A program made the position numbers and the translations under genes. Shown here piece after piece: positions 1-7,643 of a stretch of 22,918 nucleotides of DNA. The notes below the pieces were generated by a model. It was given only the letters and a program-made list of their open reading frames with translations. It was not told the origin of the DNA and searched no databases. The DNA is from CAZQCI01 sp964592255. GTDB taxonomy: Bacteria; UBA10199; SBBF01. Position 1 is the stretch's first letter; every line of letters starts with the position of its first letter. Location of the stretch: NCBI GenBank assembly GCA_964592255.1, contig CAZQCI010000025.1, forward strand, positions 1 through 22,918, written 5' to 3'.

Positions 1-2
1 CT

Positions 3-878
3 TTTCCGTTGTGGGGAACAGCCTGCTTTTTTCTACATCGGGGTTTTATTCTTAAAGCCACGCGGGAAGTTTCTTTCCCGGCTTTGTTTTTTCTTTTTGT
101 TTGGTTGCTGATGACCTGGATGACGGCTTCATTAGGTAAAAGAGTATTTTATCACTATTTTATTTTTATGAGCGGGCCTCTTTGCTTATTGGCGGGTTTA
201 GGTTTTGAAGATGTGTACAAAAAAATTAAAGCCCAATGGCGAGTGGTGGTGGCGATTTTATTTTTTCTGCCACCCATTGGCTTTTCGGTGGAAGCTGTTA
301 TGCGTAGCTCCGTTCGGGCCCCTCATCTCGAAAATCTTTATCGCTATATTCAGGAAAGTACGGATGCTAAAGATAGAATTTATGTTTGGGGGCTAGCTCC
401 CCAAATTTATTTTTTTTCTCAACGTGACCCCGCCACCACTTTTTTTTGGAGCGATAATTTAGCCGGTGCCTCGCCGGGTTCTCCCGCGATGGAGTACATG
501 AAAGCCACCGGCCAAACTTTAACTCTTCCTGAAAGTGTGTTGAAAGATTTAGAAACTCCAGAATTAGTAAAAAAATCAGCTACTCCATTAAAACATTCTG
601 CTTCCAACGATCTGGCGGATAGTGAGTTGTTGTCTATTAATGATATTTTGGACAAAATCGATAGCCCCGCTTGGAAAAAAGTGTTTCATGATTTTTTCAT
701 CAGTCCTCCGGTGGTGATTGTGGATACATCACCTTCCGATATACGGCATTTCTCTGCTTTCCCTCTTGAGAAATACGAGTTATTTAAGAAATTTATCGAA
801 ACAAATTATGCTTATGAAGCGACCGTGGACGACTGTCTGATTTATCGTCTGAAAAGAAAAACCCCAGTCGCTAATTAA
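3..878 (+). CDS. GT39-type membrane glycosyltransferase, C-terminal part (5' truncated by window)
   Basis: The reading frame is open to the left edge, so the start lies outside the window; the TTG at position 9 is not a credible start. What is visible is about 291 residues. Hydrophobic segments in the first ~100 residues are followed by a soluble tail with the pattern VWGLAPQIYFFSQRDPATTF, which is typical of the C-terminal region of ArnT/PMT-like (GT39) enzymes. These transfer a sugar from a polyprenyl-phosphate donor to a glycan or protein on the periplasmic face of the inner membrane. The DxD-type catalytic loop near the N-terminus is not visible, so the family call rests on the tail. The stop is one base before the ATG of the asparagine synthase gene, so the two are very probably co-transcribed. 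It could instead be another polytopic enzyme of the same superfamily. Confidence 0.6.
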   Translation, partial: FPLWGTACFFLHRGFILKATREVSFPALFFLFVWLLMTWMTASLGKRVFYHYFIFMSGPLCLLAGLGFEDVYKKIKAQWRVVVAILFFLPPIGFSVEAVMRSSVRAPHLENLYRYIQESTDAKDRIYVWGLAPQIYFFSQRDPATTFFWSDNLAGASPGSPAMEYMKATGQTLTLPESVLKDLETPELVKKSATPLKHSASNDLADSELLSINDILDKIDSPAWKKVFHDFFISPPVVIVDTSPSDIRHFSAFPLEKYELFKKFIETNYAYEATVDDCLIYRLKRKTPVAN

Positions 879-879
879 T

Positions 880-2787
880 ATGTGCCGTATTGCCGGATAT
901 TGGGATTTTAATCAGCCTTCCTACGATCGTGAAGATGTGGCTATGGCTATGAGGGATTCTCTTTTGTGGGGAGGCCCCGATGATGCCGGTTTGTTTGTTG
1001 ATGATAACCACGCGCTTAGTTTAACTCACCGCAGATTATCGATTTTGGATTTATCAGCATCCGGACACCAACCGATGATGTTTGAAGATTTAGTGATGGT
1101 GTATAACGGGGAGGTTTATAATTTTAAAGAGATCCGTGCAGAGTTGGAAGGCGAAGGATACTCGTTTACCTCCCAAAGCGATACGGAAGTGGTTTTAAAA
1201 GCATGGCATCGTTGGGGTGTGGAGGCACTTGAGAAATTCCGTGGCATGTGGGCTTTTGCACTGTGGGATAAAAAGAAAAAAACGCTAACACTCTGTCGCG
1301 ACCGTATGGGGGTTAAACCTTTATATTGGTATTGGCATGAGGGACTTTTTTTATTTGCGTCTGAACTTAAGGCTTTTCATCAACATCCCCGTTTTACTAA
1401 AAATATTTCCCAAGAATCTTTGGCTCTTTATCTTCTCTATGGGTTTATTCCTGGGTCCCATTGTATTTTTAAACATGCGTTTAAACTAGAGCCTGGAACC
1501 TTGCTGACTTTAAATACTGAGCGTGCCGTATTTCAAACGCAGTATTGGTCTGTGGATTGGCTTCCGTTGGCAGATTCGGCTCGCCAAAAAATGGATGAAG
1601 AAGAGAAGGTGATGGAACTGGAACGTTTACTACGTGATAGCTTTGAACTGCGTATGGTGTCTGATGTGCCCGTAGGAATCTTTTTAAGCGGTGGTATCGA
1701 TTCTACTCTTTTAACCGCTTTGTTAGCCCAATCAAAACAACATCAGCTGAAAACTTTTACCATTGGTTTTCAAGAAAAAAAATACAACGAAGCCGGGTGG
1801 GCCAAACAAGTGGCGGAACATTTCGGAACGGATCACACCGAACATGTTTGTACCGCGGAAGAAGCCAAGGGTCTTTTGACTCTTTTGCCCGTCATCTATG
1901 ACGAGCCTTTTGCCGATATCTCGGCTATTCCTACTTATCTTGTTTCCAAAATGACGCGACAATCGGTAAAAGTAGCCTTATCTGCCGATGGGGGTGACGA
2001 ACAATTTTGTGGTTATACACGCTACCCTTGGCTGGGCCGTGCCCAGAAACTATTTTCGATTAAATCTTTAAGTGCTCTTCTTAGTTTCTTAGCTTTTGAT
2101 TCGTCCAAATATCTTATTGATGGTTTGTCCCGTCTGACGCCATTTTTGCCTTGGCCGATAAATTTGGTGGAAAAGGTGGAAAAAATGGTGCGCGTAGCCC
2201 ATGCCTCAACTCCTGAAGAGCGCTATCGCATTGGATGTCGGATTTTTATGGAAGATCAGGTTAAACGATTATCAACGCTGCCGCCGTCCTTACCCTTTCG
2301 GGAAGGAAGAACTGGGCCTGTAGAAGCAGCCATGCTTTGGGATTTAGCTTATTATTTACCAGATGATATTTTGGTGAAGGTGGATCGGGCATCTATGAGT
2401 GTGGCGTTGGAGGCACGAGAGCCCTTTTTAGATCACAAGTTAATTGAATGGAGTACCCGTTTACCTCTGGGCGATAAATATCGGCAAAAGAAGTCGAAAT
2501 ATTTACTGCGACAAATTCTTTATCGTCATATCCCGAAGGAGTTAGTTGATAGACCCAAGGAAGGTTTTGGGATTCCACTGTATGAGTGGTTTGGGGACGA
2601 GTTGAAAAGTTTATATCAACATTACCTATCTTCATCGCGTTTAAAGCGTGAAGGTTTTTTTACCGATGGGGGTATTGCAGAAATTGGGCGTTGGCGCGAT
2701 TCTTTTGTTGCAGGAGGGCGTTCTTATGGGCATCGTTTGTACGCACTTCTCATGTTTGAGATGTGGCGGGAGAAGTGGATGGGATAA
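880..2787 (+). CDS. asnB: Asparagine synthase (glutamine-hydrolysing), AsnB type
   Basis: Converts aspartate, glutamine and ATP to asparagine; homologues in envelope-polysaccharide clusters may amidate sugar acids instead. The protein has 635 residues, normal for the exopolysaccharide-associated type. The start is fixed by MCRIAG, where Cys2 is the glutaminase nucleophile released by Met removal. The class II glutaminase domain covers roughly residues 2-215, with YNGEVYN (75-81) and SDTE near 100. The synthetase domain carries the PP-loop SGGIDST (270-276), SADGGDE (368-374) and the block LPDDILVKVDRASM (~493-506). No catalytic residue appears to be missing. An unusual short stretch, LPPSLPFREGR (467-477), precedes the conserved YLPDDIL block and coincides with a DNA hairpin, suggesting an inserted repeat. 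The last 38 bases overlap the convergent membrane-protein gene. The neighbouring glycosyltransferase genes favour a role in surface glycan synthesis, but this is inference. Confidence 0.93.
   Translation: MCRIAGYWDFNQPSYDREDVAMAMRDSLLWGGPDDAGLFVDDNHALSLTHRRLSILDLSASGHQPMMFEDLVMVYNGEVYNFKEIRAELEGEGYSFTSQSDTEVVLKAWHRWGVEALEKFRGMWAFALWDKKKKTLTLCRDRMGVKPLYWYWHEGLFLFASELKAFHQHPRFTKNISQESLALYLLYGFIPGSHCIFKHAFKLEPGTLLTLNTERAVFQTQYWSVDWLPLADSARQKMDEEEKVMELERLLRDSFELRMVSDVPVGIFLSGGIDSTLLTALLAQSKQHQLKTFTIGFQEKKYNEAGWAKQVAEHFGTDHTEHVCTAEEAKGLLTLLPVIYDEPFADISAIPTYLVSKMTRQSVKVALSADGGDEQFCGYTRYPWLGRAQKLFSIKSLSALLSFLAFDSSKYLIDGLSRLTPFLPWPINLVEKVEKMVRVAHASTPEERYRIGCRIFMEDQVKRLSTLPPSLPFREGRTGPVEAAMLWDLAYYLPDDILVKVDRASMSVALEAREPFLDHKLIEWSTRLPLGDKYRQKKSKYLLRQILYRHIPKELVDRPKEGFGIPLYEWFGDELKSLYQHYLSSSRLKREGFFTDGGIAEIGRWRDSFVAGGRSYGHRLYALLMFEMWREKWMG
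2287..2307. repeat. Short hairpin inside asnB, possible in-frame repeat insertion
   Basis: TCCTTaCCC (2287-2295), loop TTTC, GGGaAGGA (2300-2307) can form an 8-bp stem with one bulged A. It encodes the SLPFREG stretch of AsnB just upstream of a highly conserved block. Peptides of this kind are commonly produced when dispersed CT-rich/GA-rich palindromes are translated. Only one copy is seen in this form in the window, so the repeat status is inferred. Confidence 0.35.
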
Positions 2788-4378
2788 TTTCAATCTCGCG
2801 GATCACTTTATTGTTCAGTACGTCAATTCTATTGTTTTTCAAGTTAATATAAGTTTCTAGAAATTTGACTCGTATTTTAGCAATGGGGGATTGCCAGTGA
2901 TAGCGGGTAGAGCCTTGTGGGGAATAAGAAGAATAAAAACAAATATGTTTAGGAGAAAACGGCAGCTTCATCCATTTTTGATCTGCTAGTCTTTGATTTA
3001 AGTTTCCAAAATAATTTTTCACGAATCGGTCAAACTCTTCGCTGTCTTTTTCATTTTTAAGAATAATACCTTTTTCTTTTTTAAGTTCGGTTAATGTTTC
3101 TTGGTTGCCTTCGCTATTGATAATGGCTTGCATGCGGTCGAAGGAGTCTTGTCCTTTATAGAAATCGATTGCTCCTACAGTAAACGTGAGCCGTGAGTCG
3201 TCGTTTAAAAAATACATTCTATTTTGAGCCAGCATCAGGTGATAGGGGCTCATGAATGTGCGGTCGATCTGATAAGTGTTCCCGTTAAGATCAACGGCTT
3301 CGATTTGATAATATTGGTTTAAAGGTGTGTCAAACCAGCCGAGCCGTGTGGCCGAAAAATAAAAAGGAAGAGTTGAAAAGATGAGAATGGAGAAGATGAT
3401 GTAAGAAGGCTTAAAAAGAGGGCGACACCACTCTTGGTTGCGCAAGAGAAAGAAAAAAGCAGCCAGATCGAAAACAATCCATTCCCAAAATAAAATACCC
3501 GACCAGATAAAAATTCCTGTGTGTAATAACGCGAAAGAAAATAGCAAAATTAAGGCGTAACGATAGCGTACGAAAAAGAGCAGGGCGCCTAGTTCTATTC
3601 CTAAAGTGAATAGCTTAATAGGAAGTGCAACCCATTGTAGTAATGTGTTGAGACTAAAAATGGCCTCGGGCTTAAAAAAATCGAGCCATCCATTGATATG
3701 AGAGTTGATGAAGAGATACCCTAGATTATCGTGAAGAGCCCAATCGTACCAATGATGGCCTATATAAGCCTTTTCAAACCCGGCATAAAAATAATTCCCC
3801 GCAATGAGGCAAAAACTTAAAAAGACAAAGCTGAGTACGCTTATTTTTAAGACGCCTCGCAGAGTGATGAAGGTGCAAAAAAGAGTGAGGCCATCTAAAA
3901 GAGCTTTTTTGTCTGTTAATGAAAGTTGATGGAGTGGGTAATAAAATTGGTTGAGTAGGCAATAGTTCAACAGCATGGCAGGTAAGGCAAATACAGGATG
4001 GTACACGGTGAGCCCGGTGAATGTGATGACTAAGACGCGTTCTGTTACATGGCCTTGGTTGAGAAAAAGATTAAAATCATAATACGAAAAATTAAGAGCG
4101 AGAGCTCCTAGACCAACGAGAATAAAAAGGCGCAAGTAATTGGGTGTTTCCAAATTTTTCCATGACAATTCTTTAAAGCGAAAAAAGAGAAGGCCTAAAA
4201 AGACAAACAGGGGAATCAGATAAGCCGGGTGAGATAAAAAATAAGACAATAGAGAAGGCGATCTGTATTCGTTTTCGGTTAATCGTAAGGAAGGAACAAG
4301 AGTTTTTTCCAAAAGCACAAAAACCGCAAAAAGAAGGGCAGAATCAAGTAAAAAAGGCCAAGGCCGTGGGTGTTTCAT
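2750..4378 (-). CDS. Large polytopic membrane protein, HTTM-like
   Basis: A 542-residue protein with about ten hydrophobic segments over residues 1-345 and a soluble C-terminal region of about 190 residues. The family resemblance rests on three features. There is an N..Y..G.EK-type motif (NYFYAGFEK), followed by a W-rich loop (HHWYDWALHDN). An acidic residue sits within a hydrophobic segment (FTLGIELGALLFF). A later helix contains LLHTGIFIWSG and is followed by FWEWIVFD. This pattern recalls the HTTM / vitamin K-dependent carboxylase-like membrane proteins. Genes of that type often sit beside, or are fused to, DCC-domain proteins, and a DCC gene is two genes upstream in this operon. The C-terminal domain (around LNGNTYQIDRTFMSPYHLML) is unrecognised. 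The start is an ATG 35 bases after the glycosyltransferase stop, with no clear Shine-Dalgarno. Its 3' end overlaps asnB by 38 bases. The biochemical function is unknown. Confidence 0.55.
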   Translation of the reverse strand: MKHPRPWPFLLDSALLFAVFVLLEKTLVPSLRLTENEYRSPSLLSYFLSHPAYLIPLFVFLGLLFFRFKELSWKNLETPNYLRLFILVGLGALALNFSYYDFNLFLNQGHVTERVLVITFTGLTVYHPVFALPAMLLNYCLLNQFYYPLHQLSLTDKKALLDGLTLFCTFITLRGVLKISVLSFVFLSFCLIAGNYFYAGFEKAYIGHHWYDWALHDNLGYLFINSHINGWLDFFKPEAIFSLNTLLQWVALPIKLFTLGIELGALLFFVRYRYALILLFSFALLHTGIFIWSGILFWEWIVFDLAAFFFLLRNQEWCRPLFKPSYIIFSILIFSTLPFYFSATRLGWFDTPLNQYYQIEAVDLNGNTYQIDRTFMSPYHLMLAQNRMYFLNDDSRLTFTVGAIDFYKGQDSFDRMQAIINSEGNQETLTELKKEKGIILKNEKDSEEFDRFVKNYFGNLNQRLADQKWMKLPFSPKHICFYSSYSPQGSTRYHWQSPIAKIRVKFLETYINLKNNRIDVLNNKVIREIEIIPSTSPATSQT

Positions 4379-4413
4379 ATGAGTTCAGGAAAATGGATTT
4401 GTTTGATCCATAC

Positions 4414-5376
4414 CTAGTAAAGTTTTCGTGCAGCCCATCGGTAAAAAGGATGAGCTAACCCATGGATTAACGGTAGTGTTGAAATCCACGCGCTCAGATT
4501 AAGTAAAGAGTGATGTAGTTTCCAAGCTGTGGCAAATTGTTTGCGGGCTAAGTCCCATTGTTGATCCAGCCCTGCGTAGAAAGCTGCCATAAAATGACAG
4601 CGTGCTAAACGCCAGCTTTTTTGTGAGTGAGAAATTTTTTCTGACAAAGCAGGGTGGCGTTTTAAGATTTCTTCCAAATTTTTTTTCTGAATTTCGTATT
4701 GTTTGGCTTTTTTCTCTGGTGATCCGGTGGTGATATTTTGATGATGTCGCCGGTAGAGGCCTAAAATTTCTTTCTCCAGACAAACCACCTCTCCATGAAG
4801 GCCCATTTCAATGGCTTTCATGTAATCTTGGCTTTCACCACGCTCGCCCATAGACCAAAAGGGTCCGATCTGATCGAAGGTTGATTTTCTAAACATCAGA
4901 GTGATGAGGCTGCCGAAACAATAATGTCTCCACATTTGTACGCTAAAATCTCCAGGGATGGGCGGGTAAATTTCAAAAAAACGGCGGATCGGTTTGGAAT
5001 TTTCGTCAATGACTAGGGCATCACCGTATACAAGAACGGTCTTGGGTTGTTTTGCAAAAACCACGAGCATTTTTTCGGTTCGATCCGGAGGAAGGGCATC
5101 ATCGGCGTCCACGATGGAGAAGTAGTCACCTCGAGATAAGCTGACTCCTTTATTTTTACTAATGAGTTGCCCGCTATTGGGCTGGTTGATGAGCCGAATA
5201 CGGCTGTCTTGCTTCATCATCTCTTCTACAATGGCTTGGCTGTTGTCGGTAGAGCCATCATTAATAACGATAATTTCGAGGTGCGGGTAGGTTTGGTGAA
5301 TGAGAGATCCAAGGCACTCGCGAATATAGCGTTCGTAATTAAAGCAAGGGACGATGTAGCTGACAAGAGGGTTCAT
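4414..5376 (-). CDS. Glycosyltransferase family 2
   Basis: A 320-residue GT-A fold enzyme that should transfer a sugar from a nucleotide-sugar donor, probably to a surface glycan, at the cytoplasmic face. The N-terminus VSYIVPCFNYERYIRECLGS and DGSTD (40-44) form the nucleotide-binding half. DAD (90-92), within SIVDADDALPP, is the metal-binding DxD motif. A later WSMGERGESQDYMKAIEMG region fits the acceptor/catalytic segment containing the ED-type motif. The last ~80 residues are helical and Trp-rich with no membrane anchor. The ATG overlaps the stop of the upstream DCC gene as ATGA, so translation is likely coupled. The membrane-protein gene follows 35 bases downstream. The sugar and acceptor cannot be predicted. 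Confidence 0.88.
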   Translation of the reverse strand: MNPLVSYIVPCFNYERYIRECLGSLIHQTYPHLEIIVINDGSTDNSQAIVEEMMKQDSRIRLINQPNSGQLISKNKGVSLSRGDYFSIVDADDALPPDRTEKMLVVFAKQPKTVLVYGDALVIDENSKPIRRFFEIYPPIPGDFSVQMWRHYCFGSLITLMFRKSTFDQIGPFWSMGERGESQDYMKAIEMGLHGEVVCLEKEILGLYRRHHQNITTGSPEKKAKQYEIQKKNLEEILKRHPALSEKISHSQKSWRLARCHFMAAFYAGLDQQWDLARKQFATAWKLHHSLLNLSAWISTLPLIHGLAHPFYRWAARKLY

Positions 5377-5795
5377 GAGAGTGTATCCAAAAACCGTTCA
5401 CGGATATCGGGGGTTGGCATCAAGCATTGTTCTTTTTTTCCAAAAAGGCGGTAACGGTTTTTGGCGACCAAATCATAAACAAAGTTGCGGAAAAACCGCG
5501 GAAAAAACATGGCGAGCGATAGGAGCGGCCAAAACCCGTTGAGGTGACGGATTAAATGAAGAAAAGCATCTGATTTCGTATAAATATTGTCCCCTTCCAG
5601 GTAAACCATGGTGGTTAAATCGTGTACCAGTTTGGAGTTGATAGGGGTGAGCAGTTGATGTGCTGTTTTAGATTGCAGAGCTGCAAAGTAAATTTTTTTA
5701 AGAGGGTCTCTTTTAATGACAAATTGCACAGTGGCGTTACAAAAGTTGCAGACGCCATCGTAGAAAAGAATCCGTTCTGCCCGTTGAGGGTTCAT
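5373..5795 (-). CDS. DCC-family (DUF393) thiol-disulfide oxidoreductase-like protein
   Basis: 140 residues, the usual length of the family. The N-terminal signature FYDGVCNFCN carries the DxxCxxC motif (Asp13, Cys16, Cys19). The C-terminal block YRLFGKKEQCLMPTPDIRERFL is also characteristic. Members are predicted thioredoxin-fold redox proteins, but their substrates are largely unknown. This is the first gene of the minus-strand operon and is coupled by a 4-base overlap to the glycosyltransferase gene. The HTTM-like gene further on matches the frequent DCC/HTTM association. No strong Shine-Dalgarno is visible before the ATG. The family call is confident; the cellular role is not. Confidence 0.88.
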   Translation of the reverse strand: MNPQRAERILFYDGVCNFCNATVQFVIKRDPLKKIYFAALQSKTAHQLLTPINSKLVHDLTTMVYLEGDNIYTKSDAFLHLIRHLNGFWPLLSLAMFFPRFFRNFVYDLVAKNRYRLFGKKEQCLMPTPDIRERFLDTLS

Positions 5796-5843
5796 GGATC
5801 GTTTTTAACAAACTCGTCATTTAAAGTAAACGATAGTTCTATT

Positions 5844-5873
5844 TTGGTAGTGGTACAGTCATGTTTTTAATAT
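5844..5873 (+). promoter_or_regulatory. Candidate promoter of the gsp operon
   Basis: TTGGTA (5844-5849), an 18-base spacer, then TAATAT (5868-5873). The predicted start near 5880 is upstream of the strong Shine-Dalgarno at 5898-5901. The -35 is imperfect and the region is AT-rich, so this remains a sequence-only candidate. Confidence 0.3.
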
Positions 5874-5895
5874 CCTTATCCATAATATTCGACAA
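5867..5895 (-). promoter_or_regulatory. Candidate promoter of the DCC-GT2-HTTM operon
   Basis: Read on the minus strand: TTGTCG (5890-5895), a 17-base spacer, then TATTAA (5867-5872). Each element matches the sigma-70 consensus at four of six positions. Transcription would begin near 5860, leaving a ~65-base leader before the DCC gene. Its -10 overlaps that of the plus-strand candidate facing gspE. Confidence 0.35.
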
Positions 5896-5908
5896 GAGGA
5901 GTGTGTTA

Positions 5909-5938
5909 ATGGTAAAGTTACCGCTTCATGGAAGATAA
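5909..5938 (+). other. Nine-codon mini-ORF overlapping the gspE start (possible leader peptide)
   Basis: The best Shine-Dalgarno in the region, GGAG at 5898-5901 within AAGAGGAG, lies seven bases before the ATG at 5909. That ATG opens MVKLPLHGR and then TAA at 5936-5938. The frame differs from gspE, and the stop lies eight to ten bases inside gspE, past its ATG at 5928. gspE cannot be extended upstream because TAA at 5913-5915 closes its frame, and it has no good Shine-Dalgarno of its own. Ribosomes finishing the mini-ORF would be placed to re-initiate on gspE. Translation of the mini-ORF is inferred. Confidence 0.35.
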
Positions 5939-7637
5939 AAGTCTTGGACATCTTTTGCTGGAGATGACGCCCTTAACCCCTCAACAATTGGAGGAAGCTC
6001 TAGTTGTTCAGCGCGAGAAGGGGTGTAAGTTGGGTGATGCTCTTCTATCGTTGCGTTATGTGCGCATGGAAGATATTTTACGGACCCTTTCCATTCAGAT
6101 GGGTTTTCCTTATACCAGCGATATTGCTTCCGATGAAGTTCCAATGGATTTGATTAACCAGGTTCCCATTAATTTTGCCAAAAAGAACGAATTAATTCCG
6201 CTGCGCCGAGAAGAAGGGCATGTTGTTGTTGGTATGGCGGATCCTTTGAATCATACGGCTCTTGATGATTTAAATTTAATTTTTGACCAGCCTGTGCGTC
6301 CCATGATTGCTAGCTCTCAGCAAATTATGGATGCCATCAACTCTTGTTACAATCGGCAAGTGGGCGGTAACCAAGCTGTGATGAGCGATTTAAATGAAGA
6401 AAGCTTAGATATGATGGCGCAAGAGTTGGAAGAAGTGCAGGATCTTCTCGATGCCGCCGATGAAGCGCCTATCATTCGCTTGGTCAATCAATTGCTTTTT
6501 CGTGCCGTAAAACAGAAGGCTTCGGATATTCATATCGAACCGTTTGAAAAAGATTTGGTGGTGCGTTTCCGTATTGATGGTGTGCTCTACGACATCATGC
6601 ATCCTCCTAAAAAAGCACAAAATAGCATTTTGTCGCGCGTGAAGATCATGGCCAACTTAAATATTGCCGAAAAGAGATTGCCCCAAGATGGGCGTATCCG
6701 TATTAAAATTGCGGGCAAAGATATTGATATTCGTGTGTCTACATTGCCTACTTCTTTTGGTGAGTCGGTGGTGATGCGTCTTTTAGATCGTAGTAAAGTG
6801 TTGATGAAATTGGATACTGTGGGTTTTGAAGGTCAAAATTTAAAAACCATTCGTGATTTAATTCACAAAAGTCATGGGATCATTTTTGTTACAGGTCCAA
6901 CCGGTTCTGGTAAAACCACCACATTATACGCGGCCTTGGCTGAAATTAATTCTCCCGATGTGAAAATTATTACTGTGGAAGATCCGGTTGAATATCAGCT
7001 TCCTGGAATTAATCAGACGCAGGTCAATCCTAAAATCGATATGACTTTTGCCAATGCATTACGCGCTATTCTTCGTCAAGATCCGGATGTAGTGATGATC
7101 GGTGAAACGCGCGATAAAGAAACCGCCGAAATTGCCATTCAGGCTTCTCTGACGGGGCATTTGGTTTTATCTACACTTCATACTAACGATTCTGCTTCAT
7201 CGGCCACGCGTTTAATCGATATGGGTGTGGAGCCTTTTTTGGTGGCTAGTTCGGTTGTGGGGATTTTGGCCCAGCGTTTGGTGAGAACTTTGTGTCTGGA
7301 TTGTGCGGAATCTTACGATCCTTCCGATTTTGAACTGGAGAAATTAGGTATTGGCCGAGATCAAATTGAAGATAAAAGAATTTATCGTGCTAAGGGGTGT
7401 GCCGCTTGTATGGAAACAGGTTATTCCGGCCGTATGGGTATTCACGAAATTATGCTGATTGATGACGAAGTACGTGCTTTCATCATTCAGGCAGCTGACG
7501 CGATGACTATTAAGAAAGCCGCTATGCGTAAGGGGATGATTACTTTACGGGAGGCCGGTATTCGTTTGGTCTTGGAAGGAAAAACAACTATCGATGAAGT
7601 ATTAACGATTACTCAAGAAGATGTGGGAAGAAACTAG
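5928..7637 (+). CDS. gspE: Type II secretion system ATPase GspE
   Basis: Cytoplasmic hexameric ATPase that powers pseudopilus assembly. It has 569 residues. The N-terminal MshEN/T2SSE_N domain covers roughly residues 1-145. The conserved N2 region, ASDIHIEPFEKDLVVRFRIDG, begins near residue 198. Walker A is GPTGSGKT (323-330) and the Asp box is around EDPVEYQ (351-357). Walker B lies in DPDVVMIGE (385-393), and the His box is GHLVLSTLHTND (410-421). The zinc module has both CxxC pairs (Cys456/459 and Cys491/494), which favours GspE/PilB over PilT-type retraction ATPases. The assignment to GspE rather than PilB rests on the following gspF-N genes. Start choice: the only in-frame ATG before the domain is at 5928, preceded by an in-frame stop. 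It opens the gsp operon, and gspF starts six bases after its stop. Confidence 0.95.
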   Translation: MEDKSLGHLLLEMTPLTPQQLEEALVVQREKGCKLGDALLSLRYVRMEDILRTLSIQMGFPYTSDIASDEVPMDLINQVPINFAKKNELIPLRREEGHVVVGMADPLNHTALDDLNLIFDQPVRPMIASSQQIMDAINSCYNRQVGGNQAVMSDLNEESLDMMAQELEEVQDLLDAADEAPIIRLVNQLLFRAVKQKASDIHIEPFEKDLVVRFRIDGVLYDIMHPPKKAQNSILSRVKIMANLNIAEKRLPQDGRIRIKIAGKDIDIRVSTLPTSFGESVVMRLLDRSKVLMKLDTVGFEGQNLKTIRDLIHKSHGIIFVTGPTGSGKTTTLYAALAEINSPDVKIITVEDPVEYQLPGINQTQVNPKIDMTFANALRAILRQDPDVVMIGETRDKETAEIAIQASLTGHLVLSTLHTNDSASSATRLIDMGVEPFLVASSVVGILAQRLVRTLCLDCAESYDPSDFELEKLGIGRDQIEDKRIYRAKGCAACMETGYSGRMGIHEIMLIDDEVRAFIIQAADAMTIKKAAMRKGMITLREAGIRLVLEGKTTIDEVLTITQEDVGRN

Positions 7638-7643
7638 CTATTC

